DNA of 64,000 nucleotides from Rhodospirillaceae bacterium (GTDB taxonomy: Bacteria; Pseudomonadota; Alphaproteobacteria; UBA8366; Aestuariispiraceae). Shown one piece after another: positions 33,390-43,586 of this stretch. The stretch is taken from assembly GCA_002709955.1 (NCBI GenBank), contig PAQY01000012.1, positions 527,869 through 591,868 of the forward strand, read 5' to 3'. Numbering within the stretch: the first letter of the stretch is position 1; the number at the start of each line of letters is the position of its first letter. The position numbers were made by a program, and so were the translations under genes. Below the pieces are notes generated by a model. It was not told where the DNA came from and did no database searches. It saw only the letters and a list, made by a program, of their open reading frames with translations.

Positions 33390-34847
33390 ATGAGCAATTT
33401 GGTACAGGGCAAGACGGGCGATTGGGAAGTGGTGATCGGGATTGAGATCCACGCCCAGGTGACGACACAGGCGAAGCTGTTTTCAGGCGCGCCGACCACG
33501 TTTGGGGCAGAGGCCAATTCCCAGGTATCCCTGGTGGATGCCGCCATGCCCGGCATGCTGCCTGTGATCAATGCAGAGGCCGTGCGCCAGGCTGTACGCA
33601 CCGGATTGGCCCTGAATTCCAAGATTAATCGCCATTCCGTCTTTGCGCGGAAGAATTACTTCTATCCCGATCTGCCCCAGGGCTATCAGATCAGCCAATA
33701 CGAACAGCCGATAGTCGGCGAGGGCGAGATCGAGATCGATCTGGAAGACGGCACAACCCGCGCAATTGGCGTGGAGCGTCTGCATCTGGAACAGGATGCG
33801 GGGAAATCGATCCATGATCAGGTGCCGGAAAAAAGCCTGATCGATCTGAACCGCGCGGGCGTCGCCCTGATGGAAATCGTCTCCAAACCGGATATCCGGT
33901 CAGGGGATGAGGCATCGGCCTATGTCGGCAAGGTACGCTCCATCCTGCGCTACATTGGCTCCTGTGACGGCAATATGCAGGAAGGCTCCATGCGGGCCGA
34001 TATCAACATTTCCGTGCGCAAGCCGGGCGATGACCTGGGCACCCGTGCAGAGGTCAAGAATGTGAACTCCCTGCGCTTTATTCGCCAGGCGGTGGAAGTG
34101 GAAGTAAAGCGCCAGATCCGCCTAATCGAAGGCGGCGGCACGGTGGTGCAGGAAACCCGCCTGTTCGACCCCAATAAGGGGGAAACACGGTCCATGCGGA
34201 CCAAGGAAGATGCCCACGATTATCGCTATTTCCCGGACCCTGATCTGTTACCCGTCGTTTTTGGGGAAGACTTTGTTGCCGAGTGCCAGGCGACCCTGCC
34301 AGAACTGCCAGACGTCAAGAAGCGCCGCTTTGTCGAAGAACTGGGCTTAAGCCCCTATGATGCGGGCGTGCTGTCGGCGGAACGGGAAATGGCAGAGTAT
34401 TTTGAAGCAGCGTCTCAGGCCTGTGGCGATGCGAAACTGGCGTCGAACTGGGTGACCGTCGAACTGTTCGGTCGCCTGAACAAGGCAGGCCTTGGCATTT
34501 CAGACAGCAAGGTTTCTGCGCAGGCCTTGGGTGGCCTGCTGACGCTGATCAAGGACGGCTCCATTTCCGGTAAGATCGCCAAGGATGTTTTCGATGAAAT
34601 GTTCGAAACCGGCGGCGATGCGGCGGAAATCGTTGAGTCCAAGGGCCTGAAACAAATCTCGGATACCGGTGCGTTGGAGGCGATCATCGACACGCTGATC
34701 GCAGAAAACCCCAGCCAGGTCGAAGGCTATCGCGGCGGGAATGTGAAACTGATCGGCTGGTTTGTCGGCCAGGTCATGAAACAGACCCAGGGCCAGGCCA
34801 ATCCCGGCATGGTAAACCAGTTGCTGAAAGCCAAGCTGGATAACTGA
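33390..34847 (+). CDS. gatB: GatB, Asp-tRNA(Asn)/Glu-tRNA(Gln) amidotransferase subunit B
   Basis: GatB is the tRNA-binding kinase subunit of the GatCAB enzyme that makes Gln-tRNA(Gln) and/or Asn-tRNA(Asn) from misacylated precursors. The 485-residue product has [14 protein letters not shown], the Cys-free catalytic cradle region, the signature [17 protein letters not shown] with [15 protein letters not shown], and a C-terminal YqeY-like helical domain ending [16 protein letters not shown]. gatC and gatA are not adjacent. They would normally be just upstream, where the toxin-antitoxin pair now lies on the opposite strand. Confidence 0.96.
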   Translation: MSNLVQGKTGDWEVVIGIEIHAQVTTQAKLFSGAPTTFGAEANSQVSLVDAAMPGMLPVINAEAVRQAVRTGLALNSKINRHSVFARKNYFYPDLPQGYQISQYEQPIVGEGEIEIDLEDGTTRAIGVERLHLEQDAGKSIHDQVPEKSLIDLNRAGVALMEIVSKPDIRSGDEASAYVGKVRSILRYIGSCDGNMQEGSMRADINISVRKPGDDLGTRAEVKNVNSLRFIRQAVEVEVKRQIRLIEGGGTVVQETRLFDPNKGETRSMRTKEDAHDYRYFPDPDLLPVVFGEDFVAECQATLPELPDVKKRRFVEELGLSPYDAGVLSAEREMAEYFEAASQACGDAKLASNWVTVELFGRLNKAGLGISDSKVSAQALGGLLTLIKDGSISGKIAKDVFDEMFETGGDAAEIVESKGLKQISDTGALEAIIDTLIAENPSQVEGYRGGNVKLIGWFVGQVMKQTQGQANPGMVNQLLKAKLDN

Positions 34848-35314
34848 CATCTAACAGGCCGCCCTGGACCCCGGATCAGGGTCCGGGGTGACGTTCCTGA
34901 ATTCTGAATAAGTTGGAAACGCAGAGGGCGCTAAAACAGCACCACTCCCTCAGCGTCCTCCGCGCCTTCTCCGCGCCCTTTGCGGTTAATCTTCAAAAAA
35001 GGACACCTCGTCATACCCGCGACAGCGGGTATCCAGGGCCAGACGCACATATTGAGCCTGCCGCCCTGGACCCCGGATCAGGGTCCGGGGTGACGAAGTA
35101 GTAGACAAGAGCATCCTCACCCTGAGGAGCGCAGCGTCTCGAAGGGTGATCTTTCGGCAAGCACCCCACTTCCAGCCCCGTCCTTCGAGACGGCGCTGCC
35201 GCGCCTCCTCAGGATGAGAATGATACCGATGGTGAGAAGTGGAAGGTCATAAAGCACCACTCCCTCCGCGTCCTTCGCGCCTTCTCCGCGCCCTTTGCGT
35301 TTAGACTTTTCCAA
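34848..35314. repeat. Composite intergenic repeat region
   Basis: This gap between gatB and dppF is built from repeats. Unit A, CCGCCCTGGACCCCGG onward (about 35 bp, internally palindromic GGACCC/GGGTCC), occurs at 34859-34893 and again at 35061-35095. Unit B, about 51 bp beginning AGCACCACTCCCTC, occurs at 34938-34988 and 35253-35304 with a few changes. A large inverted repeat pairs about 35112-35145 with 35181-35217. A small hairpin (ACCCGCGACAGCGGGT) lies near 35015-35030. No gene is credible here. The units look like dispersed chromosomal intergenic repeats of the kind found in alphaproteobacteria. Confidence 0.8.
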
Positions 35315-36325
35315 TCACGCCCGGGGGGACGATACCACCTCGTTACGGCCTTCTTCGACGGCGTGGCAGGCAACGGTGACGGGGTCCCGTGTCAGCGTTT
35401 TTGGGGCCTCCCGCTTGCAGCGTTCATTGGCCAGGGGGCAGCGCGGATGGAAAGTACAGCCTGATGGTGGATTCAGAGGCGACGGGATTTCCCCGGTCAG
35501 TTTGATCCGCTGACGGGTTCGGCGTGGATCCGCCATCGGCGTTGCAGACAGCAGGGCGCGGGTATAGGGGTGCTGAGGATTGGCAAATGCCTCTTTGCTG
35601 GGACCGAATTCGACCGGATGGCCCAGATACATCACCATCACGTCATCTGCGACATGCTTCACGACAGACAGATCGTGGGAGATGAAGAGATAGGCCAGTT
35701 GGAATTCTTCCTGCAAGTCATTCAACAGGTTCAAGACCTGGGCCTGGATGGAGACATCCAGGGCCGATACAGGCTCGTCCAGCACCACGATCTTCGGATT
35801 CAGCATCAGGGCGCGTGCAATCGCGATCCGCTGGCGCTGACCGCCGGAAAACATATGGGGGTATCGGTCATAATGTTCCGACCGCAGGCCAACCCGCTGC
35901 ATCATGGAGCGCCCGGCTTCCTCCCGCTCTTTCGCAGACAGGGTGGGGCGGTTGATCTTCAGCGGTTCTTCCAGCATGGCCCCGACGCGCTGGCGTGGAT
36001 TTAAGGAACCATAGGGATCCTGGAAGACCATCTGAACGGTTTGGCGCAGTTGGCGCGCCACATTGCGGCTTTTCTTGCCATGGACGGCATCCAGGCCATC
36101 GATCTCTAACGTGCCGGATGTCGGGGGCTCCATCATCGTCACCAGACGGGCCATGGTGGATTTCCCGCAGCCGGACTCACCAACAACTGCCAATGTCTTG
36201 CCCGGATACAGGTCAAAACTGGCCCCGGCCAGGGCGCGCAGGGGCGTTGGCTTGGTAAAAGCGCCGCCGCCGACATCATAATGGCGGTGCAGGTCGCGTG
36301 CTTGCAGAACAGGGGGTGTGCTCAT
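35315..36325 (-). CDS. dppF: DppF, dipeptide ABC transporter ATP-binding protein
   Basis: DppF is one of two ATPases energising dipeptide import. The 336-residue product has Walker A GESGCGKST, the signature FSGGQRQRIAIARAL, Walker B IVVLDEPVSALD, and the oligopeptide-transporter C-terminal extension with PLNPPSGCTFHPRCPLANERC. The true ATG is at 36325, overlapping the dppD stop by one base. The frame open to 36478 lies inside dppD. It is the last gene of the minus-strand dppABCDF operon. Confidence 0.94.
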   Translation of the reverse strand: MSTPPVLQARDLHRHYDVGGGAFTKPTPLRALAGASFDLYPGKTLAVVGESGCGKSTMARLVTMMEPPTSGTLEIDGLDAVHGKKSRNVARQLRQTVQMVFQDPYGSLNPRQRVGAMLEEPLKINRPTLSAKEREEAGRSMMQRVGLRSEHYDRYPHMFSGGQRQRIAIARALMLNPKIVVLDEPVSALDVSIQAQVLNLLNDLQEEFQLAYLFISHDLSVVKHVADDVMVMYLGHPVEFGPSKEAFANPQHPYTRALLSATPMADPRRTRQRIKLTGEIPSPLNPPSGCTFHPRCPLANERCKREAPKTLTRDPVTVACHAVEEGRNEVVSSPRA

Positions 36326-37323
36326 CAGGAAACCCCCTCCTTCTGGCGCAGGCCCATCGGGTCCGTGGGATGGCCCTGGGCATTCAAGGGCGTATGGCAT
36401 CGAACCCCATTCTGGATGCCAGGGGGCGTATGCCGACAGGCCTGTATCGCATATTGGCAGCGGGGATTGAACAGGCACCCATCCGGGCGATCCAACTGGC
36501 CGGGCACAACACCGGGGATGGAGGGGAGATGCTGGGTCGTTGCGCGCTCTGGCAGGGCCGCCAGCAGGGCCTGGGTATAGGGATGTTTGGGCGTATCAAA
36601 CAGGTCGATGACATTGCGTGATTCCACCTGTTGTCCGGCATATTGGACGATGACGCGCTGGGCGACTTCGGCGACCACGCCCATGTCATGGGTGATCAAC
36701 ACCAGCGCCATGCCCGTATCCTGCTGCAGTGATGCCAGTAGTTCCAGAATTTGCGCCTGGATCGTGACGTCCAGGGCTGTGGTCGGCTCATCTGCGATCA
36801 ACAGGCGGGGGTTGCAGGCAATCATCATTGCGATCATCACCCGCTGACTCATGCCACCGGAAAGCTGGTGCGGGAAGGCCCGCAATCGCGATTCTGGGGA
36901 GGGGATACCGACCAGGGACATCAGTTCTACTGCGCGTTTATCCCGCTCCTGCCGGGTCAGGGACAGGTGGCGCTTCATGATCTCGTTGATCTGGAAACCA
37001 ACGGTGAAACAGGGGTTCAGGCTGGTCATTGGTTCCTGAAAGATCATCGCCATGTCTTTCCCGGCGATCCGGCGGCGCTGATCCTGTGGCATCTCTGTCA
37101 GTTCTTTGCCATCCAGCGCCATCCGGTCGGCGGTGACCTTCGCGGTCCAGGGCAACAGGCCCATCAGCGCCAGCATGGAAACGGATTTACCCGACCCGGA
37201 TTCCCCAACGATGGCGACCAGTTCCCCGGCATCAACGGACAGATCGATATTGTCCACGGCGCGGAAAGGACCATGCGCAGTGGAGAATTCGACGGTGAGG
37301 TTTTTGATTTCCAACAGGGCCAT
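36325..37323 (-). CDS. dppD: DppD, dipeptide ABC transporter ATP-binding protein
   Basis: DppD is the partner ATPase of DppF. The 332-residue product has [18 protein letters not shown] (Walker A), [16 protein letters not shown] (signature), [12 protein letters not shown] (Walker B), and the C-terminal [16 protein letters not shown] extension. The ATG at 37323 ([13 protein letters not shown]) is chosen because it starts the nucleotide-binding fold; the longer frame runs back into dppC. It is 5 bp behind dppC and overlaps dppF. Confidence 0.94.
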   Translation of the reverse strand: MALLEIKNLTVEFSTAHGPFRAVDNIDLSVDAGELVAIVGESGSGKSVSMLALMGLLPWTAKVTADRMALDGKELTEMPQDQRRRIAGKDMAMIFQEPMTSLNPCFTVGFQINEIMKRHLSLTRQERDKRAVELMSLVGIPSPESRLRAFPHQLSGGMSQRVMIAMMIACNPRLLIADEPTTALDVTIQAQILELLASLQQDTGMALVLITHDMGVVAEVAQRVIVQYAGQQVESRNVIDLFDTPKHPYTQALLAALPERATTQHLPSIPGVVPGQLDRPDGCLFNPRCQYAIQACRHTPPGIQNGVRCHTPLNAQGHPTDPMGLRQKEGVS

Positions 37324-37328
37324 GGCGT

Positions 37329-38228
37329 TCAGGACCGTTTCATCTTGGGGTCCAGGGCATCGCGCAACCCATCGCCCATCAGATTTATCGCCAGAACGGT
37401 GATCAGGATGGCCAGACCGGGAAAGGTCACCATCCACCAGGCGCTGGTGATGAATTCGCGTGCCTCTGCCAGCATGGTGCCCCATTCCGGGGTCGGGGGC
37501 TGTGCACCCATGCCCAGGAAACCAAGAGCCGCCGCATCCAGGATCGCCGTGGAAAAACTGAGCGTCGATTGCACGATCAGCGGGGACATGCAATTGGGCA
37601 GGATCGTGATCGCCATCAGTCGAAACCGTCCAGCCCCGGCGATGCGGCTGGCCATGACATAGTCGCGCTTTGCCTCTGAAATCACCTGTGCCCGGCTCAA
37701 TCGGACGAAATGGGGCGTGTAGGTGACGGCAATGGCGATCATGGCGTTTTCCAGGCCCGGCCCCAGAATCGCAACCAGCACCAAAGCCATCAGCAAGCTT
37801 GGAACCGACAGAATGACATCCATCACCCGCATGACTGCTGTTTCGTAAAACCCCCGGAAATATCCGGCTGTGACTCCTAACAATATGCCGAAAGTCAGGG
37901 ACAGAAAGATAACGATACAGCCGACCAGCAGTGAATAGCGCGATCCGTGAATCAGGCGCGACAGGATATCACGTCCAACCGCATCGGTTCCCAGCAGGAA
38001 TTGCATGCTGCCACCGTCCTGCCAGGCTGGTGGTTTACGCAGAAAATCGGTGTTGGTTTCAATCGGGCTATGCGGCGCAATGACGGGGGCGAGAATTGCG
38101 ACCAGGATGATGAAGATCATGAACACCATGCCCGCGACGGCCTCCCGGCTTTCCGAGAAGTAGTGCCAGAATTCGTCAAAGGCACGACGGGTGGCGCTGG
38201 CGCTGGCGACGTCTGTAGTGGTGCTCAT
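37329..38228 (-). CDS. dppC: DppC, dipeptide ABC transporter permease
   Basis: DppC is one of two membrane subunits of the importer. The 299-residue product has an N-terminal helix (MVFMIFIILVAILAPVIAPHSP), LLGTDAVGRDILSRLIHGSR, and the ATPase-coupling EAA-type loop REYVMASRIAGAGRFRL (here RDYVMASRIAGAG), then several membrane helices. It is separated by 2 bp from dppB and 5 bp from dppD. Confidence 0.94.
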   Translation of the reverse strand: MSTTTDVASASATRRAFDEFWHYFSESREAVAGMVFMIFIILVAILAPVIAPHSPIETNTDFLRKPPAWQDGGSMQFLLGTDAVGRDILSRLIHGSRYSLLVGCIVIFLSLTFGILLGVTAGYFRGFYETAVMRVMDVILSVPSLLMALVLVAILGPGLENAMIAIAVTYTPHFVRLSRAQVISEAKRDYVMASRIAGAGRFRLMAITILPNCMSPLIVQSTLSFSTAILDAAALGFLGMGAQPPTPEWGTMLAEAREFITSAWWMVTFPGLAILITVLAINLMGDGLRDALDPKMKRS

Positions 38229-38230
38229 CT

Positions 38231-39244
38231 TTAGCCCCTTGTCTGGCGGATGCGGGGATTGATCAGCCCATACAGCAGATCAACCGTAAGATTAACAAGG
38301 ATCACAATGCTGGAAATCAGGATCAGTCCGCCCTGCACGACCTGATAGTCGCGGCGGAAGATGGAATCGACCATCCACTTGCCGATGCCTGGCCAGGCAA
38401 AGATTGTTTCCGTCAGGATTGCCCCGGCCAGCAGCACGCCGATTTGCAGGCCGATAACAGTAATGACCGTAATCAATGCGTTCCGGAAGGCATGCAGGCC
38501 GATGATGCGAAACGTGCTTAACCCCTTCGCGCGGGCTGTGCGCACATAATCTTCGCTCAAAACCTCCAACATGGCAGACCGGGTCTGGCGGGCAATGACG
38601 GCCATCGGGATGGTGCCCAAGGTAATGGCAGGCAGGATCAAGTGGCTGACGGCGGAGGCAAATGCCCCCTTTTGTCCGGACATCAGCGCATCGATGGTCA
38701 TGAAACCGGTATGGATATCAAAATAATATAACAGCGAGATACGACCGGATACCGGGGTCCAGCCCAGAATGCTGGAAAACAGAATGATCAGCAGTAGGCC
38801 CAGCCAGAATACCGGCATGGAATAGCCCGTCAGCGATATCCCCATCAATGTGTGGTCAAACCACGATCCCCGCTTGACCGCTGCGACAATGCCTGCGGGC
38901 AATCCGACGAGAACGGCCAGAAACATCGCAGACAGGGACAGTTCCAAAGTGGCGGGGAACCGTGCCAGAAACTCATCAATGACGGGGTGCTTCGTGACAA
39001 AGGACTGTCCGAAATCGCCCGTTAAAATGTTAAGCAGGAAATCCTTGTATTGAATATAGAAAGGGCGGTCGAAGCCGAACTGGGTCGCCAGTTCCTCATA
39101 CCGCTCTGGCGTTACGCCGCGTTCTCCCGCCATCAGCATGATGGGGTCGCCCGGCAGAACCCGAATGAAGGCAAAGGCGATCAAACTGATCCCCAGAAAT
39201 GTCGGAATCGTCGTCGCTAGTTTATTCAGAAAATACTGAAACAT
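38231..39244 (-). CDS. dppB: DppB, dipeptide ABC transporter permease
   Basis: DppB is the other membrane subunit. The 337-residue product begins MFQYFLNKLATTIPTFLGIS, contains FIRVLPGDPIMLMAGERG (the start of the family's periplasmic region), six membrane helices, and the coupling loop EDYVRTARAKGLSTFRI. It follows dppA after 100 bp and precedes dppC. Confidence 0.95.
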   Translation of the reverse strand: MFQYFLNKLATTIPTFLGISLIAFAFIRVLPGDPIMLMAGERGVTPERYEELATQFGFDRPFYIQYKDFLLNILTGDFGQSFVTKHPVIDEFLARFPATLELSLSAMFLAVLVGLPAGIVAAVKRGSWFDHTLMGISLTGYSMPVFWLGLLLIILFSSILGWTPVSGRISLLYYFDIHTGFMTIDALMSGQKGAFASAVSHLILPAITLGTIPMAVIARQTRSAMLEVLSEDYVRTARAKGLSTFRIIGLHAFRNALITVITVIGLQIGVLLAGAILTETIFAWPGIGKWMVDSIFRRDYQVVQGGLILISSIVILVNLTVDLLYGLINPRIRQTRG

Positions 39245-39344
39245 AAGGGGATTGTCCTATCCGACGGCGCACAGCGTCGCCTTGGTCGGGGCGACCGGCT
39301 CAACCCATTTGGGCTGAACCGGTCGCCTGAACCCGGGCTAACCC

Positions 39345-40937
39345 TTACTCTTCGATATCAACACCATAGAAGATGTGACCGCCGAAGGGATCAATCTTGA
39401 AGTCTTTGACTTCCTTACGGATCGGCTTGAACACGACGGAATGGGCGATGGTGGCCCAAGGTGCCTGTTCTTTGAAGACGATCTGCGCTTGCTCATACAA
39501 TTTGGTCCGTTCGGCAGGGTCGGATACGACCTTTGCTTTCTGGATCAGGTCTTCGAACGGCTGATGGCACCATTGTGCGCGGTTGGACCCGCCCACGGCA
39601 TCACAGCCCAACAGCACGGCCAGGAAGTTATCCGGATCGCCATTATCCCCGGTCCAGCCCAACAGGATGGCGCCCTTGCGGTCCAGTTCTTTGGACCGTT
39701 TCAGATATTCGCCCCATTCGAAGGAGACGATTTCAACCTCGACCCCGATTTTCGCCATATCCGCCTGCATCAGTTCGGCCATGCGACGGGCATTGGGGTT
39801 GTAAGGACGTTGAACGGGCATTGCCCAGATTTCCATTTTCAAATCCGTAACGCCTGCATCTGCCAGCATTTTCTTGGCAGCTTCCGGATCGTAGGGATCG
39901 TCAACGGTGGCTTCGTTATAAGACCAGATGGTCGGTGGGATCGGGTTTTTGGCGATCTTACCGGCACCCTGGAAAACGGCATCGATGATGGCCTGCTTGT
40001 CGATGGCCATATTCAGGGCCTTGCGGACTTCAGCCTTATCAAAGGGGGCGATCTGGGTGTTATAGGCCAGATAGCCGACATTCAGGCCTTCCTGTTCCAT
40101 CACGACCAGATCCGAATTGCCCTTCATCGATTCGATGTCAGCAGGGTTCGGATAGGGCATGACATGGCATTCGCCAGCCTTCAGTTTTTCATAACGAACC
40201 GACGCATCGGGCGTGATTGCGAAAACCAGATCGTCGATCTTGGCCTTCCCAGCCCAATAGTCAGGATGCGCCTTAAAGCGGATCACAGCGTCCTTTTGAT
40301 AGGCGACCAGTTGGAAAGGTCCGGTGCCAACTGGGGCCTGATCCACCATATCGGGCGTCCCGGCTTTCAGCATCTGATCAGCATATTCCGCTGACATGAT
40401 GGACGCAAAATCCATCGCCAGATTGGCAATCATTGGCGCTTCTGGGCGGTTCAGCATGAATTTCACGGTATAGTCATCCACCGCAACGATGTCTTTCAAC
40501 AGGTCGGGCATGGACATGCCGTTGAAATATTCATACGTGCCGCCGGAAATCATGTGATACGGGTTTTCTTTATCCAGCTGACGCTTGAAGGAGAAAACCA
40601 CGTCTTCGGCGTTAAAGTCGCGCGTCGGGGTGAAATTTTCCGTGGTTTGGAACTTCACGCCTTTCCGCAGGTTGAATGTATATTCCAGCCCATCATCGGA
40701 AACCGACCAGCTTTCAGCCAGGCCGGGAGCAATTTTGGTCGTGCCCCGTTCAAATTCCACCAGTTTGTTAAAGACCTGACGCGAGGATGCGTCAAAGGTG
40801 GTGCCAGCGGTAAAGAGGGAAGGGTTGAACCCTTCAGGGCTGCCTTCTGAACAGAAGACGAGTGTCTTGGCTTGAGCCGCTTGCGCGCCAAGAACCAAGG
40901 TCAGGCCAGTTACGGCCGCGAGTAGCATTTTCCGCAC
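39345..40937 (-). CDS. dppA: DppA, periplasmic dipeptide-binding protein
   Basis: DppA captures dipeptides (and in some bacteria haem or delta-aminolevulinate) for the DppBCDF importer. The 530-residue product has a signal peptide ending AQAAQA, then KTLVFCSEGSPEGFNP, GTGPFQL, MPYPNPADIESMK and WTGDNGDPDNF, all close to E. coli DppA. The start is taken as GTG at 40937 because GGGAG lies 8 bases upstream; ATG at 40928 is the alternative. It is first in the dppABCDF operon. Confidence 0.94.
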   Translation of the reverse strand: MRKMLLAAVTGLTLVLGAQAAQAKTLVFCSEGSPEGFNPSLFTAGTTFDASSRQVFNKLVEFERGTTKIAPGLAESWSVSDDGLEYTFNLRKGVKFQTTENFTPTRDFNAEDVVFSFKRQLDKENPYHMISGGTYEYFNGMSMPDLLKDIVAVDDYTVKFMLNRPEAPMIANLAMDFASIMSAEYADQMLKAGTPDMVDQAPVGTGPFQLVAYQKDAVIRFKAHPDYWAGKAKIDDLVFAITPDASVRYEKLKAGECHVMPYPNPADIESMKGNSDLVVMEQEGLNVGYLAYNTQIAPFDKAEVRKALNMAIDKQAIIDAVFQGAGKIAKNPIPPTIWSYNEATVDDPYDPEAAKKMLADAGVTDLKMEIWAMPVQRPYNPNARRMAELMQADMAKIGVEVEIVSFEWGEYLKRSKELDRKGAILLGWTGDNGDPDNFLAVLLGCDAVGGSNRAQWCHQPFEDLIQKAKVVSDPAERTKLYEQAQIVFKEQAPWATIAHSVVFKPIRKEVKDFKIDPFGGHIFYGVDIEE

Positions 40938-41341
40938 TTTTGAGACTCCCTGTCTTACGTCCGACACTGTCACCCCCGTGCCGGATGTGCTGTAGAGGTT
41001 TATCAACCGCAGTTTTATTTGGGTGTATTCGGGTTCTGGACCCTATTTAACCGCTAAATTGATGGTTAAAGACATCATGAGCATGAACCCCTGTCAAACC
41101 GGAAGTGATGCAACATAGTTTGGTCCTATTGGCGCGAATCGGCTTTTTGAGCGCTGGAAATCAAGGATGTCGCCAGTCTTGGTGACGTGTCTGATGGGGC
41201 CAATTGCAGATTGCCTTGTTTCTGAACGATTGGGCCGCTTCGGAAATGGCGGAAACAAAGCGGAAATCTGCGAAGCGTTGCAATTCGCCTAACTGGCATG
41301 CACCATCCTGTCTAAATGGATGAACTGAGGGAGGCGTGGCC
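40938..41341. other. Intergenic region between divergent dppA and the hydrolase gene
   Basis: The 404-bp gap contains a perfect 7-bp inverted repeat, TTTAACC (41046-41052) and GGTTAAA (41064-41070), separated by 11 bases. It lies about 110-130 bp upstream of dppA and is a candidate operator. Small open frames here lack ribosome sites and look random. No promoter is called. Confidence 0.5.
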
Positions 41342-42184
41342 ATGAAACTGGTTCGCTATGGACAAAAGGGTTCGGAAAAGCCAGGTCTGCTGGATGCCGA
41401 TGGGAATTTGCGTGATCTGTCCCATGAATTTTCGGATTTCGGTGCGGACTCAATGACGGCGCAGGCGCTTCAGGCGATCAAGGATTTAGATATCAAGGAC
41501 CTGCCGGTTGTCGATGGAAAGCCCCGCCTGGGCGTGCCGCTGACCGGGATTGGTAAGCTGGTCTGCATCGGTTTGAACTATTCCGATCATGCCAAGGAAT
41601 TGGGGGCGGATATACCATCGGAACCGGTTGTCTTTATGAAGGCGACCAGTTCCCTGACCGGGCCTTTTGATGACATTCGGCTGCCGCGAGACTCAACGCG
41701 AACCGACTGGGAAGTGGAATTGGCCATCGTGATCGGCGATGCCGCCAGCTATGTATCCGAAGAAGACGCCATAAACCACGTCGCAGGGTTCTCCACCTTT
41801 ATCGACCTGTCCGAACGGGACTTTCAGAATAAGCGCGGTGGACAATGGACCAAGGGCAAAAGCTGCGACACATTCGGGCCGCTGGGCCCTTGGATTGTCA
41901 CACGGGATGAAATTATGGACCCCCAGCGGCTCAGCCTGTGGCTGGAAGTGGACGGGCGGCGCAAACAGTATGGCAATACCGAATTGATGATTTTCGGTGT
42001 GTCCCAGATTGTCAGCTATGTCAGCCAGTTCATGACCCTGCATCCGGGCGATGTGATCGCAACAGGCACCCCGCCGGGCGTTGGGGCTGGTATGGACCCG
42101 CCGGAATATCTGCGCGCAGGCAATCGCATCGATGCCGGTGTGGATGGATTGGGCAATCAAAGCCACTTTGTGGTGGGGGCATAG
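41342..42184 (+). CDS. Fumarylacetoacetate hydrolase-family protein
   Basis: FAH-family enzymes cleave or decarboxylate beta-dicarbonyl acids, and many also act as acylpyruvases. The 280-residue product has KLVCIGLNYSDHAKELG, EPVVFMKATSSLTGP, TDWEVELAIVIG with the metal-ligand Glu, and FIDLSERDFQNKRGGQWTKGKSCDTFGP in short form (FIDLSERD, GKSCDTFGP). It ends with GDVIATGTPPGVG. The length matches single-domain bacterial members. The ATG at 41342 with GGGAGG upstream is preferred to the GTG at 41336. The substrate cannot be inferred, and no aromatic-degradation genes are nearby. Confidence 0.88.
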   Translation: MKLVRYGQKGSEKPGLLDADGNLRDLSHEFSDFGADSMTAQALQAIKDLDIKDLPVVDGKPRLGVPLTGIGKLVCIGLNYSDHAKELGADIPSEPVVFMKATSSLTGPFDDIRLPRDSTRTDWEVELAIVIGDAASYVSEEDAINHVAGFSTFIDLSERDFQNKRGGQWTKGKSCDTFGPLGPWIVTRDEIMDPQRLSLWLEVDGRRKQYGNTELMIFGVSQIVSYVSQFMTLHPGDVIATGTPPGVGAGMDPPEYLRAGNRIDAGVDGLGNQSHFVVGA

Positions 42185-42220
42185 GGCGTAAGTCAGGCAG
42201 TCTGGTTAGGAAAGTATGCG

Positions 42221-43396
42221 CTATAGGCCGGACGGATTGCCGTTCCGATATAGGGCCTCCCCCAGGCTGCGTTTTTCTGCGTCATACAGGCGATAGGTTC
42301 CACCGTCGGTTTCGCTCAGAAAGGCGCATTCGGCTTCCTGTGTGTCACCATCGATCAAACAGCGCCGCCCATCGCTTAGAACCGTCCAGGTGCCCTGTGT
42401 GGCCTCTCCATCCTGCACACCGCGATACGTGCCCGTTGGATCAAGATACAGCTTATCCAGCGTTCCCCCGGGGGTGCGGCGTTCTTCGGTATTGCCCCGC
42501 AGGATCATGCGGGTGACCGCCGCCTGTGTCGCATCGCTGCGCTGGGGGGCGACAAGGGCGGCTGGATTTCCAAAGACCATGGTGAAGGGGCGCATATTCT
42601 GGCCATCCAGATCCTGATCCAGGATCGGGACAGACAGATATTGATCCGGGGTGGTTTGATACAGCACGGCACATTGGGAAACAGGGGAAGGGGCCTGTTC
42701 GATGCAATATTGCCCGTCTGCCTGAACCATCCAGGATCCGGTATCGGCGGTTCCTTCATCCTGAAGTCCGCCAGCAAAGCGACCATTGGGCGTATGATAC
42801 CGGATATACGGGCCGTCATCTCCAACCTTGGGGGTAAAGATGAAGCTGGTGTCTGAAATCATGCGCTTTACGGCGGCTTCACCCAGTCTGGTTTCTTCCA
42901 CGGCCTGAATGGGAAGGTCCAGCACAGCCAATTTCTGATCCGGCACAAAGGACAGGTTTCCCGATTTTCCCTGCGGTATCGGAATGGGCGTAGGGGATGC
43001 TTTTTGGGATTGGATGAATTCTGTCAATGGCGGGGTCATCACGGTGGCAAGGTCCGTATCAACCTGACCCCAGTCGGGCTGTATCACTGTTGCCAAGTGT
43101 CGGGCCGCATCGATCAGGGCGTCGCGATCCCTGTCCTGGGTCATCGTCTGCGCCAGGCGCATCAATACAGGGCGGTTTCGGGCATCATAGGCGATTTGCA
43201 GGGATTGTGCGCCATACAGGGCGCTTTTTCGGGACAGGGCATAGATGGCCCCGGACAGTCCGGCCTTGCGCCCATCCAGGGTAAAGCCGTGCTCCGCCTG
43301 AATGCGCAGGATCAATAAGGGTCGATCCTGCGCCAGGGCGGGCAGGGACCACAGCAATAGGATCGGTATCAGCAGAAAGCAGAGTTTAAAACGCAT
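42221..43396 (-). CDS. Exported protein with a duplicated Cys-pair domain, function unknown
   Basis: The 391-residue product has a signal peptide (about 1-22, ending LPALA). Its central part is unremarkable (about 25-200). Two related copies of a beta-rich module follow. Copy 1 has FAGGLQDEGTADTGSWMVQADGQYC then SQCAVLY; copy 2 has YRGVQDGEATQGTWTVLSDGRRC then AECAFL, here abbreviated. Each carries one Cys pair at similar spacing, suggesting a disulfide in each. I recognise no named family. The gene is convergent with the hydrolase gene and stands alone on its strand. It is probably periplasmic or secreted. Confidence 0.65.
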   Translation of the reverse strand: MRFKLCFLLIPILLLWSLPALAQDRPLLILRIQAEHGFTLDGRKAGLSGAIYALSRKSALYGAQSLQIAYDARNRPVLMRLAQTMTQDRDRDALIDAARHLATVIQPDWGQVDTDLATVMTPPLTEFIQSQKASPTPIPIPQGKSGNLSFVPDQKLAVLDLPIQAVEETRLGEAAVKRMISDTSFIFTPKVGDDGPYIRYHTPNGRFAGGLQDEGTADTGSWMVQADGQYCIEQAPSPVSQCAVLYQTTPDQYLSVPILDQDLDGQNMRPFTMVFGNPAALVAPQRSDATQAAVTRMILRGNTEERRTPGGTLDKLYLDPTGTYRGVQDGEATQGTWTVLSDGRRCLIDGDTQEAECAFLSETDGGTYRLYDAEKRSLGEALYRNGNPSGL

Positions 43397-43586
43397 TGGA
43401 CTCCAGTCGCACAGTTCACAAAAATCGCACAGTAGATGTAAACAACGTTATGTGAATGTCGACTGAAAATACGGCGTTCGTTTGATTCTTTCGGCCGGGA
43501 AATGGGACTGCCAGACTCTGGCGGTCGATGTGCTTATTGTTGCGGGACTTTTCCGCCGTCCTGACCTAGTTTAAGGCAGGGGCGAG

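Noticed and set aside
36751..37662. 303-residue plus-strand open frame opposite dppD/dppC
   Set aside because: It crosses two well-supported genes on the other strand and shows no family motif.
39375..40394. 339-residue plus-strand open frame opposite dppA
   Set aside because: It lies wholly within dppA, which is unambiguous; there is no plausible start signal.
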